The notes: generated by a model from the letters alone, not told the origin. A DNA stretch of 64,000 bases from Andalucia godoyi (GCA_009859145.1 VRVR01000055.1:84062-148061); one strand, 5' to 3'; counted from the first letter of the stretch, positions 44,101-54,639 are shown. Made by a program: numbers and translations.

Positions 44101-46529
44101 AGTATGCACTTAGCGAGGAACATGCTCGCATTGTGAAGGACCTGTCCAATCAGAACATTAACAGCGTGAGCCGACGAAAAGGATCAACGGAGGGCATTCG
44201 TCAGCAGATGGGCACTCCACGGAGCAAAATATCCGATCAGAAGGACCCTGGTTCGACACACAGTGCAGAGTCTCGTTTGACTGGCCAGTCGGCTTCGGTT
44301 TTTGCGAGCAAATGGAATGCTCATCGGTATCTTTATGCGGGCCTCTTAATTGTCGCCGCCGTGCTGATCATCATGCTGTACTGCCAGGTTTTCACGCTCG
44401 TGCTGTTTTTGAACGTGTCAGACACGCGGAAGGCGATCTATGAAGTCGAGTATTTGTCCGCAGTGCAGGGAATGCTTTCGCGGGCGGTCGGATCGGCCAT
44501 TGAACTGTTTCCGATTTCCTATCCAACGGTGCTCAAGATAGCTTATCCCCAGTTTCCGGAAGCGCTGCTCTCTGCGGTGTATGTCCAAACGTCTCAGCAG
44601 CTTTCCGCACAAGCTCTTCAGAACTGGGCCTATTTGATCAGCGGTGATGATTCGCACACCGGCGGGATCCCAGGTTACTCGAGCGATATTCGCGACGCTC
44701 TATTCACACCGCGCTCTGCCTCCTTGTATCCTACGTATTTTCCAGACGTCGCTGCCCGTTCTCTCGCTGCAGACATCTCCACCGTGTATGACGACATCGT
44801 CAGCATGATCGCGACAGGAGTTGACGAGACTGTGTTGTGGTCAGTGTACAAGAGCCGTCTCCAGCCACTGTTGTTTTCGATCATTCCAGAAAAGATGGAC
44901 ACAGTGTATCGCCTCCTTGTTTCGTACTACAGGAACCGAAGTGACGCGTACGTGACTGTTGTGAATGTGCTGTTTGTTGTTTCTTTCATTGGGTTTCCTC
45001 TTATTTACGTTTTGTGTTTCCACAGGGCGCTGCGGCACTTGGAACGTCGGGAGTTGCAGATGCGAAAGATTTTGTGCTCGCTGTCTCTTGATGCACTGTA
45101 CTCGAATCCTCGCGCGGTCACGTTCATGTCGTCAGGAATGCTGGTTGAAGCGGCCCAATTGAGAACAAAGAAGACGCGGGAGTCCATGTCATCGAGTGTG
45201 TCGCAGTATTCGTCCGAAGAAGACGACGTAGAATCAAGATCTGAAACAAAATCGGGCGTGACGTTCAGCAGAAAGGCTGATGTGAAGGCAGATTCCAAAT
45301 ACGTCTCGCATTTTCCGATGCTGACAGGCCCACAGTGGATCGTGCGCACCATGCCCGCTGCGTTGTGCCAGGTTATTGGTACTTGCCCGACAAAGTCAAA
45401 AGCAGATGTGCGGTTTGTGGTTCACGAGTCTAACATGAAGTTCCTGCGCATGTTTCGTCGCACCGAGTTCGATGCCTTGGGCACGCCGCTGGAGGAATTT
45501 TTCGTGAGAGACGACGCATTTGTGGATTTCGATAAGTTTTTATCGCAAGTAGACCCGTTGGAGGCACCCGTGGGTTCTCGGGAGTTCCGGCTGCATGGAC
45601 AACGTGGCTCTCGAAATCGATCGAACTCTTCCGCAGACTTGTCCTTGGGCGATAGCTCCGCGTCTCCCACTGGCAAACCGAGAGAATCTAGTGTGTTTCC
45701 GTGTGCGGTGACTGCCATTTCGAATGGTGCTGAGCTGCATCGTCGCGGCCGTGTTGTTTACGATATTTACATTCGCGATATTTCGATCGAGCTGATGCAC
45801 CGCGCCTTGTTGGAAGCCGAGAAGCAAAAGTCGACTGATCTGCTGCTGAACATGATGCCTGCTCCGATTGTGGACCGTCTGAAGCGCAACGAACGACCCA
45901 TCGCCTTCTCGCACTCCAATGTCTCGTGCGTCTTCATCGACATTGTCGGGTTTTCAACCATGTGCCAGAATCGAATTGCGGAAGGCCCGGGTGCAATAGT
46001 GTCGCTTCTGGACAACCTGTACACACGGTTTGATGTCGCCGCGGACTCATTCCACGTCTTCAAGGTGAAGATCATCGGCGACTGCTGGTTTGGGGCGACC
46101 GGTCTCCGGTTCTCCAACACGTATGGATCACCGCAGGAGCGAAGCCACGACATTCGCAAGGACGCACTGGCGGCCGTGCAGTTCTGTTTGGAAGTTATCG
46201 GCATCGCAAATGAATTCGGGATGCATGTGCGCTGCGGAGTTCATACGGGTCCAGTAGTGTCCGGGGTCATTTCGAAGAACCGGTACTTGTACGATATCTA
46301 CGGCCTTTCTGTGAACTACGCAGCCCGGCTTGAGCAAGCGTGCCCGAAGGTCGACGGCATTCACCTCAGTCGCGAGACCTGCGAGCTCATCAGCCCGTGG
46401 TACAAGTTCTCCAGCGTCAACTCCGTGTTCAAAGGGCATGAGAGCGCCATCACGTATTTGCTTGGGGCGGAAAGAGAGGTTCCCGAGGATCTTGCATCCG
46501 ATGCTAATCACTTGGCAGTAGAGGAATAA
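41127..46529 (+). CDS. Multispan class III adenylate cyclase with two sensor loops and PAS (second copy)
   Basis: The protein has 1,800 residues and the same plan as the cyclase at 34839. An N-terminal bundle of about eight hydrophobic segments spans residues 35-300, then a helical cytoplasmic region. Two transmembrane pairs follow (about 703-728 with 948-975; about 1067-1095 with 1276-1298), each enclosing a larger loop of about 180-220 residues. A PAS-like region (about 1400-1560) precedes the catalytic domain (about 1594-1785). Metal Asp residues are in VFIDIVGF and IIGDCWFG. Lys in FKVKIIGD and Asp in YLYDIYGLSVN favour ATP; VNYAARLE supplies Asn and Arg. Sequence identity to the neighbour is low outside the core, so this is an old tandem duplication. 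Predicted product: cAMP at a cell membrane in response to unknown signals. Confidence 0.9.
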   Translation: MLGIVEDSDGEDVESSKHPFSLLSPRFAALFATGSLFQQYLWQPAITHLLWFVSMTVFGFSWFFRDDMRTSMRDSSAATAITWILFVLSFLSLFLFFVLYARLAQGDSGKSVLDRMARWLSWIILSTLPVHYLMLRAYALDANGIASSRIGSPESIILFVHIGWTFLTSGLYMSLFCTLTTPLSFAIQSVSIGYFPFVLFSLEGLIFLLDFVSIAVGQRLVFYIASSVLCVFILAAGLYVLPWNTQEGNLLAMYPFVVILFMNGMEASSTRSAAIVVPVAVCCLFLLWAVTIASFRRHTLFAAREAGSGLDMFERDLYALSKAPNALACHLILRNMIRRILHLPENHSFPFCLRSETISVPPDQAQEVLQLLDSVLDIFSLSTFLASQYCLTRYLLNLSVGRATTTWILPSVIVRLALMQKVTSLWSASTSFEFFHGLTFLRSTMQAVGSDGNLSLYRIRAEINALDRIRRDIIAGIAIFWKEVMSTTSHSEVELQTKMFVSKHNFFHKWTNRSWESSFDLSRLWGILAYIESLENKGSLIIQRLQRIPMVTPEMLRCHARWLDDVEHNTEVAARLLVQADTLEDHIARLSREASRQFSVRRPRQPSYVSSKESVLPTNAGLPSLGTSSAPSEIRSDEGNPAGGLPASSRNLPSPGSLGDDESVEPTYSSESMNGSGKGSSEARRLKGLRSAVMNRSSSTIWGMRMAILVTLLVSMALVIALFAISRFVIRSPVTTQFLSNSISYDGVVQSSNENAATLPLEAASRLMRPIGMLALMYRTMGLPFFLSSTEIDFAKLALPELLSAFRGMLKVVLDEEHPVSIDSYWRTVAADMSFFVEVPFPLSNSSAQNITISSNYAHIFSPISVASVLRAYEPVLQQVVECSQDPMLFGWQFYANTSYPFSNLRNICIESLLSGWFNSLVTAWNAAQRSVPFYQKETEHYVDDLFNIVLTCALCAFCITLACLMFIIIPFLVKTHSDQTRMMFLNLDFNKYALSEEHARIVKDLSNQNINSVSRRKGSTEGIRQQMGTPRSKISDQKDPGSTHSAESRLTGQSASVFASKWNAHRYLYAGLLIVAAVLIIMLYCQVFTLVLFLNVSDTRKAIYEVEYLSAVQGMLSRAVGSAIELFPISYPTVLKIAYPQFPEALLSAVYVQTSQQLSAQALQNWAYLISGDDSHTGGIPGYSSDIRDALFTPRSASLYPTYFPDVAARSLAADISTVYDDIVSMIATGVDETVLWSVYKSRLQPLLFSIIPEKMDTVYRLLVSYYRNRSDAYVTVVNVLFVVSFIGFPLIYVLCFHRALRHLERRELQMRKILCSLSLDALYSNPRAVTFMSSGMLVEAAQLRTKKTRESMSSSVSQYSSEEDDVESRSETKSGVTFSRKADVKADSKYVSHFPMLTGPQWIVRTMPAALCQVIGTCPTKSKADVRFVVHESNMKFLRMFRRTEFDALGTPLEEFFVRDDAFVDFDKFLSQVDPLEAPVGSREFRLHGQRGSRNRSNSSADLSLGDSSASPTGKPRESSVFPCAVTAISNGAELHRRGRVVYDIYIRDISIELMHRALLEAEKQKSTDLLLNMMPAPIVDRLKRNERPIAFSHSNVSCVFIDIVGFSTMCQNRIAEGPGAIVSLLDNLYTRFDVAADSFHVFKVKIIGDCWFGATGLRFSNTYGSPQERSHDIRKDALAAVQFCLEVIGIANEFGMHVRCGVHTGPVVSGVISKNRYLYDIYGLSVNYAARLEQACPKVDGIHLSRETCELISPWYKFSSVNSVFKGHESAITYLLGAEREVPEDLASDANHLAVEE

Positions 46530-46988
46530 TTCCGTACCTATCAGTTGGTCACCGACATGTTTTGAACCCTCACTCGTTCAAGGATTAGTTGATCTGACGT
46601 TTCACAGCGTAGACGACTTACGGCCTGCTTCAGAATGTTTGCTGTAATCGCAAAAGTCGTCAGTAGACGACTGCGCATGTTCCATTGATTGTTTCCTATG
46701 ATCGGAACCGCTCATGACTGCCATGGTTTGGCAGTTCTTCCTACTCGAGGAACACCATGAAGATTCCTGCAGCATTGTGCGTTGTATAGCTCATTATCTT
46801 CTTGTTTGATCTACAGAATTGCCAAGGTTCACTGTTGGAAGTTTGATCGAGAACAGATTCCCAACGATGTATCGCATGATTCAGGGGGGTGATAGTAAAG
46901 ATTGACAGTTTATTTTTTAAAAACGAACGGATGCAGTCCAAACAGACTATGAACGAGATGCAGGAGTTGCGGCAGCACAATCGGAAGG
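46530..46988. other. Convergent 3' region of cyclase and phytochrome genes
   Basis: No gene supported; an antisense-style ORF at 46741-46980 has no features. This should hold the 3' ends of both flanking genes. Confidence 0.4.
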
Positions 46989-49900
46989 CTACGGATTCAA
47001 TTTGTGCTTCTTGAGAATAGTCCCTAATGATTCTCGATGCACAGGCTTACCCAAGAAATCGTCCATTCCAACCTCGAAGCACCGTTTCCGGGTTTCGTGG
47101 AGGACATCTGCAGTGACAGCAATGATCGGAATTCGACGGTGTTCCGAAACTGATTTCTCCTCCATCCGAATCTTCGCCGTTGCTTCGAACCCGTCCATGT
47201 TAGGCATAAAACAGTCCATTAACACCACATTGTACTTCTGCGGATTCGCTTTGAACAAATCCACTGCTTGGAAGCCGTCACATGCAATGTCATAGTCCCA
47301 TTCGAGTTTCGAAAGATGTTTTGCCAACACTCGGGCATTCAAAGGATTGTCCTCGGCAACAAGCGCGCATTTCTGCGCATCCCTCAGTGCGCTCGCATCA
47401 GAATCGGAATGACCCTGAAATTCGTGCGCCGAAGCAATTTGGACGGAGAGCGTCATATTGTGCATTCCCTCATTCTGAACTGTTACCAACGTATCTTCGA
47501 TGGACAACAACGTCAACGGTTTGAATACTGTGTATATTTTGCACGACCTCAAAATGTCAGAAAACTGTCCAACTTTTTCAAAAATCTCTGCGGCAATGGG
47601 ATCGATGCGGAGAATGGACTCATCAAAACGGGCTTGAACAAGTGGCAAAAGATCCTCGGAATAAGAAATTCCATCGCTGCTCATGTAACTATCGCTCTTT
47701 CTTTCTGATGAATGGTGGACAGAATGGGAGCTGATAGACAACGACGAAGACGCTGACGATACAGTCGTCTGCAAAGAGTCTGCATTTGACTTCATCACTG
47801 ACGGCGGCATGATGTCGCGATGGACATCGAATTGGGCAGTGCACTCTCGATCCACAATCTTGGACATATGCTGAGACCGAATTCGAATAACGTAGTAGTT
47901 TCTCCAGGTGGCTTCTTTGATGAGCTGCAAGCACTCCAGTGCTTCAGAGACGGTAGGCAAATCGTGACACAAGCTTTCGTCTTCAATGATGATGATGTAT
48001 TTCCTGTCTAGCTGAAGGCGATGCTTCAGAGACGCTAATCCAGTGCACTGGATAATGTCAAATCCAAAGAACCGCATCAGCCACGCGATCGTGTCAAAGA
48101 AGGAGCCAGCTAGGATCAGCACCGTCGGATAGTTGTCGCGGAGCCATCCAATCTTGTTGGATACGACAAGACAGTCATCACGGAGCAATCGCATTGGTTT
48201 TGCTGTCGACAGCCGCAAAGGAAGACGGATAATGAATTCGGATCCGGAACCGACAGAACTGTCCACATCAATACGACCGTTCATGCGATCCACAATTTGT
48301 TTGCACAATGTCAAGCCCAGGCAAGAGCCACCGTATTTTCGCTTTGACACGGCCGATTCCTTCGGAAACAGTGGATTGAACAAATTGTCCAAAACGACCT
48401 GTTCCATTCCAATGCCCTCATCTCGAATGCTCACAACAATCGTCGCTTCATTCTCCTTGTCCATGAAATTCGGATCGATCTGCCGCAACAATACGACATT
48501 CATGAAGACCGAGCCACGAGGTTCTGTGTACTTGACGGCATTCCCAAGAACATTGATCAACACTTGATGAAGACGTTCCACATCAAAAACGGCGGCGGAA
48601 GGAATGTCAGGATGGATAGAAAGGAACAAACGAACTGCCCGGCGATCCGCAGCGACCTGCAGAATTCTCGAGGCTCTCTCAAACTGTTGCGGAAGCGGGG
48701 CTTCACGTTCCGCAAGGTCCATTGCGGAAGTCTCCAGCTGAAGCAACTCCAACAAGTTGTCGATCAACATCAATGCAGAAGTTGCAGACGAACAGGCAAG
48801 ATGGATTGTTTCCAGCGAAACTTCTTCCTTTCGAGCCAGATCATTGAGTGTGTCGAGAACATTGTTAAACGGCGTACGCATCTGATGCGACAAATGCGAC
48901 AAGAAACCTTTCCGCAGCTTGTCACTTTCCATAATCGCAAGTTTCTGAAATTCACTCTTCACAGCTCTTCTCTTTTCCAGCTGCACTGACAAATTCTGCA
49001 TTTGTGCATAAAAACCTTCTTGGACCATCCTGCAGACATCGACATCAGAGGGATCCCATCGTTCACTTCTACCCGAAATCGTTTGCAAATACGAGTCAAA
49101 CGACTCTTTAGGGAAAAACACACCACTTTCATTTGCTTCCTTTTGTGCCGGGTTACCAAGCCATTTGATCAGGCGATGCTTCTCAGGACGGAAAAATGCA
49201 AGAAAGTCAGCTCGGTTTGGAGATAGCGGAATGAAAACGGCGCCCGCCACATTCGCGTCAGCGCCACCTTCGATGTTCAAATGCAAGTCGTAGGGAAGCT
49301 GAGCGGGAAAATCCTCCTTGAGACACTCAATCACTTCAACAGGTGGAAGCAGCAAATTTGCCACTGGAGACTGGTAGGAAGATGGAGCTGACCGCTGCGG
49401 AGCAGAACGCGATCGCATCCACGAACACAGCTCCAGGAATGGTTCAACAGACGGACACTGATCGGAGACGAAAGCATTTCCAGCGACTTTGAGTATCATA
49501 AGAGGTGAGCGAAGCCGGATCATCAGCATCGTACTCGCACAGCGTAACCACTGCGAGAGCGCGGCATGGGCGGGATTTGCTTCTTCATCGTGTACATCGA
49601 AGACCAATTTCGATAGAGCAGCCTGGACTAATCGAAAATCTGCACTCCATGTGGCTATCTGCATCTGCCTGATTTTCTCGGAAATAGTGGTGGAGGCGAG
49701 TTTGGAGAGACACTCGCACAGCGATCGAACATGCAACGGTGGAAAGAAGGGAGAATAGTGGTGGCAGGAAACAAGTCCCCAAAGTCTCCCCTCGACAACA
49801 ATGCTCAGAGACAGGGAGGCACGCACTTTCATGTTTTTCAAGTACTGTATATGAACAGACGAGACACTGCGAAGGAAGCTGTTCGATAGATCTATCGCAG

Positions 49901-50754
49901 ACGAAGTCGGCAAGATCCTCGAATTTCCGATGTCCACGTCTGGAATGCAGCGAATGGGATTCCTTACGTACAGCGATCGTGCAATAAGCGGAATGTCGGA
50001 TGCAGGGAAGTGCAGCCCGTAATACGAAGTGGTAACTGCATCGCGCTTCCATTCGCAAATAACATCTCCAGACTCGTCAGAAACGTCGAATTCATAAACC
50101 ATGCAGCGGTCGCATCCAAGGAATTCAAAGACCTGCGTTCCCACGACTGCACAAACATCATGCAGTGATTTGCAACAAGACATACGTTCGTTCATGGTGG
50201 TGATGCCACGTCTGTACATTTCCACATATTGAAGAGAGTTCGAGGGCCACGAAGATGCAACACGATGCGCAGGACGCGCGACCTCGGCACAGTCCAGTTC
50301 CAGAACTAGAGTACCTTTTGTCATAAAAGTAAAAGCAGGAAAGTGCTTCAGTGTAACGTTGCCGCGTTGCTCCTCTGCAACACATCCTCGATTCTGATTC
50401 ACGTATTCGACAAGCGGACCAGGTTCATTGATGTACACAGAAATAGGACCAAACCTCGAAGTTTCGCCAGCGAAACGCAAGGGTTTTGGAGTACAACAAG
50501 TTCAGTTCCTTGGTGAGACCCCCATCAAAGATTTCCACAGAATCGATTAGAACCGATAGAGGCTGATTGAGAAGTCCGTCGGCTGAAAAACCAAGGTGAT
50601 CCTTCACATTGTCGGAGATGTTCAAGATGAACGGGGGCTGCGAATCAGAATTGTTGGCATTGAATGATATACCAATGAGGACCCCATAGTTGAGCACAAG
50701 CCCAGAAAAAGGCAGTGGCTCCTTCTCACAAGAGTCTATGAACAGCTTTTGCAT
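46989..50754 (-). CDS. Phytochrome hybrid histidine kinase (PAS-GAF-PHY-HK-REC), frame break after PAS
   Basis: Two overlapping frames make one protein of about 1,255 residues. Frame one (ATG at 50754) encodes the PAS domain with Cys9 in DSCEKEPLPFSG, the bilin-attachment position of bacterial and fungal phytochromes, and GLVLNYGVLIGISF. Frame two takes over near 50480-50500 (RFAGETSRFG). GAF has HFPASDIPLIARSLYVRN and SSVHIQYLKNM, with His but no Cys, unlike plant phytochromes. PHY has IKWLGNP and the tongue motif PKESF. The kinase has SHLSHQMRTPFNNV (phospho-His), an N box (NVLGNAVKYTE) and G boxes (RDEGIGM, SCLGLTLCKQI). A degenerate receiver-like region precedes a C-terminal receiver with VVLMDCFMPNMDGF (phospho-Asp), VTAD and GKPV. 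It should sense red/far-red light and start a phosphorelay. The break may be an assembly indel in AAAACCC, a real mutation, or recoding. Confidence 0.88.
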
Positions 50755-51084
50755 GATGAGAGCACTTCAGTAGAACTGATTGAAGAGAGAGAAGAGAGAA
50801 GGAAAAGTTTTAGGAGGAAAAGTCAAAAGACAAGACGAGAGCTCGGGCTTTTCAGAAGGAAATTCGAACACAGAAGCAAGTCCCAACAAAGGACCGCCAA
50901 TTGTTCAACTTTCGCTGCCATCTCACTTTTTTCCCAGTCGTCGAACTCGGTTTGTTCTTATGTTCATCGAATTTTTGGAATCTGAATTCCCTCTCCCCTT
51001 GACACGCATTTCTTAAATTGGCAGACCACATCTTTTTTGTCGCGCGAATCGTTGATCATTCAAACTGAAATATAATGCCATTCG
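50755..51084. other. Divergent promoter region, phytochrome and zinc-cluster genes
   Basis: The region lies between the starts of a minus-strand and a plus-strand gene. It is purine-rich on the plus strand near 50780-50870, i.e. pyrimidine-rich upstream of the phytochrome start on the minus strand. No gene or named site is visible. Confidence 0.4.
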
Positions 51085-52483
51085 ATGGGACATCCGAAGA
51101 AGAAGCTGAAGAAACGATCGCAGCATTCGTCCCGCTGTGACGAGCCGCCGACTTCGGTCCCAGCCCCATCCGCGACATCTCCGTTTCCTTCACAAGATAC
51201 AGTATTATCAAGCACGGCATTGGTTTCGTATCCAAATGATCGCAGAAGAGTGCAATCTGCAGAATTCGTTCGCTTTCCTTTTTCTGTTCGACAATCGCTT
51301 TCAGTTCCATCTCTTTATTCCCATCTTGCCCCCAGCGCTGTGCATGCCGAAAGAACGCCGCCTCAAACCGTTCCAAGGTCGCTTGTACCATACAGCTCTG
51401 ATTACGTAGGGTGTCCACAGTATCACAAGTATCCTTCGATGTTTCCGTCATTCCCTCATCAGCCGCATCCACATCTTCACAGCAACATCACTTCTCATGG
51501 ACAGATCGTGGTTTCAAGACTTGAACAACATCTGCAACATGGATACACACAGCCGTCACCGGGTACAAGCTCTGTCTGTGGCCCACAACCGTTGCCTGCT
51601 GACCATCCGACCAGCAGCTGGTTTCAGTTGTTTTCGTGCGAGCGCTGCCGTCTGAAGCATCAAAGTTGCGGAAGAGAAGGTCCTCCATGTGCGCGCTGCG
51701 CAGAGATCGGAGAAGAATGCAAGTATGTCGGAAAGCCTCCGGGTCGTCCATCGAGACTCGCCAATAAGTATGAAGACCAGCGGAATGACTGGATGATGCG
51801 AGACACCAGAGGCTCTTTGAGCACGGAAATTTTCTGGAATTGTCTCTGCTCAACCTCTGACACTGCAGCGTGAGGCTCCAGCTGCCATGCGTCGAGAGGA
51901 AAAACCGCTTGCGAGCATACTTAGCAGAGACCAAATGAACGACGACGATGACGTTGGCTATTCTGATCCGCATGCTTCTCGTAGTCAACGTTCAACTTCT
52001 GCACCATCAGAAACCTCGAATGGCCGGGAGAGGGAAGCACAATCGGAACCAAGCAGACAGCGACGGCGAGCTGCCATTGCACTTTTGGCCGACAACACTG
52101 AGCGGATGTCTGCCAGCCGTCAGCGCCCAGATCCGAAAGCCATTCGTGCGGATGGCTCATTCGATGATCGTAGCAAAGAAGGTTCGAACCACGCTGCAGT
52201 GAATTTCAGCAGCTGCACCGAGCTCCTTCAGCGGGAAATGTCCTCATCGACAGCTGTATCGCCTCCTGATGTTCATTCCGAGGCTCACTTGCCTTCGACA
52301 GCCGACTTTCTAGTGGGTCTCTCCGTGCCAGTTGAGAAGTTGCGGATCAACGGACGACAGGCAACGGACGTTTTTCCTGCTCTTGACCGACTGTCGGCTG
52401 CTTGCTATCCCGTATCTGTGCTGTCGGAGACATCCTCCCTGCAGCTGCTGAACCAGTTGAACCAGCTAGGCGATATTCTTTAA
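51085..52483 (+). CDS. Zn2Cys6 zinc-cluster protein, apparently frameshifted
   Basis: The first frame (ATG at 51085, stop at 51873) has a Pro/Ser/His-rich N-terminus and then WFQLF directly before the zinc cluster C185-x2-C-x6-C-x6-C-x2-C-x6-C, followed by KYVGKPPGRPSR. The block after the cluster (NDWMMRDTRG) is shared with the paralogue at 59417. The second frame is open from about 51821 and continues (QPLTLQREAPAAMRREEKPL, then an acidic DDDD stretch) to 52483, ending in a Leu-rich helix (LQLLNQLNQL). One indel between 51820 and 51870 would make a protein of about 465 residues. If they are separate, the second frame is an independent 198-codon ORF from the ATG at 51887. Likely a nuclear DNA-binding regulator. 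No fungal middle homology region is seen. Confidence 0.72.
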
Positions 52484-53437
52484 CAAAGGTAACTTGCCTG
52501 ACGACCTTCGAATGCCAAACGGTTGACGTCGGAACCAATTATGTTCAGAACCAGCTGAATTGATAGTTAGACACCCATGGAAATAGGATGAATGTATGAA
52601 TTTACGCTCTTCTCCTGCATTTGCATTAACGAACAGTTGTCTTCATATTCTTTACTGTTTCATTCTTCACGATTCGGATAATCCAAGAATGCATTTTGTC
52701 CTGTCTGGGATGTCTCTGCACATCCATATGTTGTTTTTCACAATTGCTGATAATACCCTGCTTCTGCTCCTTGCCAGCCCCTCTTTTCATGCCCAGAAGA
52801 CCGCTCGAGACGTCCAAAAACGACCAATTCGTACTCGATCACAGAGTACTTGTCAGAGTGTGTATTTCTAACAGACATCGTGTAAAATTCAGAATATGCT
52901 CCGCACCTTCGGACGGAAGACCCTGCAACAAAGTTCTCGATCCTGCCAGGCGACATGTCCCGGGTCACCCACACATTCCCGACGACATGGACCTTCCAAC
53001 TTGTCGGAGCGCGAAATCCAGGCAGTTTTTTTCCGCAGTGGGAACCCTGCGATGTAACAGTTCCGGTGCTGATATGGAATTCAACACTCGAAAGTCGAAA
53101 CGTTTCACCGTGAAGTTGCTCGAATGGCTGCAGTACAGCAGAGCACCACGCGGAAAAACTGCTTTACAAGGCAGGCAATCGGAGTTTATTGCCTTCTGCC
53201 AGGTGTTCGTACACGGACTGGTCGGAGTTCGAAAAGACCTGCCTTTCTGTGCCAGGACTTACTGAACGTCACTTCACTTGATCCGGATAAGCAAAGATCT
53301 TCTATTTCTTTCTTGCAGTCGAGAGTTTCTTGGGGAATTCACGACACAGTAGTTAGCAACAGTTGAAAAAGAAGAGAAAAAACTGTTTTCTTTGCAATTT
53401 CGCAGTTTGATGTGCTTGTTTACCATTTAACTTTGCA
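52484..53437 (+). other. Possible zinc-cluster relic; no intact gene
   Basis: A 189-codon ORF (52696-53265) is not convincing. At about 53120-53240 the DNA aligns loosely to the zinc-cluster coding stretch of the gene at 53438 (for example GCACCACGCGGAAAAACTGC against its GCACACATAAAAAATGC), and the ending resembles Cys-x-Tyr-Thr. The alignment needs more than one frame, so this is at best a heavily decayed copy. A pyrimidine-rich tract leads into the next gene. Confidence 0.25.
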
Positions 53438-54492
53438 ATGGAGGATGGCTCTCCGGATCAGTTGCAGGGTACTTCTTGTGTAGCTTGCCGAAGCACACAT
53501 AAAAAATGCGATCGCTATGGGCCTCCTTGTCGACGATGTGTATATGCTTCTCGAGAGTGTGTGTATACCGGAAGAACACCCTGTAGAACCTTCAAAGGCT
53601 GCAGGGACGAGGACGTGGTGACGGAATTGACCGACGAATCCGCTTCTATGAGAATGGTCGCCACACACATCTGAAGAGGGTCTATCGCAACAAAGGTCCA
53701 TCCCGAATGTCGCGAACTGCAACTGCTCCTGCGCCACGCAGTCCACAGGACAATGCGGTTTCCGCCGTTGAGATAGCAGTTCCTCCTTCTCTACTGCATA
53801 GTTTCTCAAATTTGCAGAGCGACAGTATGTTGGCACAAAAGAAAGCAAATGCACAGCTGACTGCTAAACAAACCGTGGATAGTCAAAAGTTTGGATACGC
53901 GGTGCGTTCCAGCACTAATGAAACACACAACCAGCAATACACGGCAATTCAAAGAGCAACATGCAGCTGCGACTCAGCAACTCTTGTTCATCGGATCCCG
54001 CTCTCTGAATATTGTGATGCGAATTCCGTTGTGTCGCCCGGACTGTCGAAAAGTCAGCTCCCTGCCCTTTCCATTTCTCCGTATGCATACATGCCTTCAT
54101 CCTGCAGTATACAAATGCAGCGACATCAGTCCTTCCAATTTCCTGGAACTGGAAGTGCATGTCTATCTTCTTCGCTGTTCCAAGGTCTACTTCGGACAGT
54201 TACGGCGTCCGAGGAATCCACGCACTCCGCCCAGGAAAGAGCAACTGTCGATGGGCCGAATGTGTTGTCGGTGTGCTCAGTCGGTCAAGCCACGGTGGCT
54301 TGTTCAGGACCAAGTCCATGGTCTGTCGAGCTCTCCAGAATGATTGTCGTTGGCACTGTTGCACAAGACCTTGGTCGGCAGTGCGCTACCCTTGCGCAAA
54401 CTGATCCGATGGTGCTGCATGAACCTTTTTCTTCATCTGACAATCAACATGAATCACATTTCGCTGCATTGTCGCCATTGTTTTCTAATTGA
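53438..54492 (+). CDS. Zn2Cys6 zinc-cluster protein with frameshift
   Basis: The first frame (ATG at 53438) encodes a zinc cluster very near the N-terminus: C14-x2-C-x6-C-x6-C-x2-C-x6-C (TSCVACRSTHKKCDRYGPPC), then VYTGRTP. It stops at 53671-53673. A second frame is open across the stop (RFYENGRHTHLKRVYRNKG, then MSRTATAPAPRSPQDN at 53707) and runs to 54492 as a Ser/Gln-rich, low-complexity sequence typical of activation regions. A one-nucleotide indel between about 53600 and 53650 explains this. Closest relative in the window is the gene at 57778, which shares the very short N-terminus and HKKCDR. Could be a recent pseudogene or an assembly error. Expected role if intact: DNA-binding transcription regulator. 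Confidence 0.65.
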
Positions 54493-54639
54493 ATTCTGTA
54501 GCAACCAATTAGACATACACACGTCTGCGGACGATGTAGGTCAAAGAGTACAAAGCATTATAAAGATTTTCCTTTCTGTCGATAACAATGCCAGTATATC
54601 CATCAGCCAACTGTACGCTTCGGATAAAACTACATGGCC

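Noticed and set aside
52181-52195. GGTTCGAACC-like box resembling a tRNA B box
   Set aside because: It lies inside a zinc-cluster reading frame with no A box or cloverleaf around it.
52696-53265. 189-codon plus ORF
   Set aside because: Composition and frame changes look non-coding; the only signal is possible decayed zinc-cluster DNA near its end.
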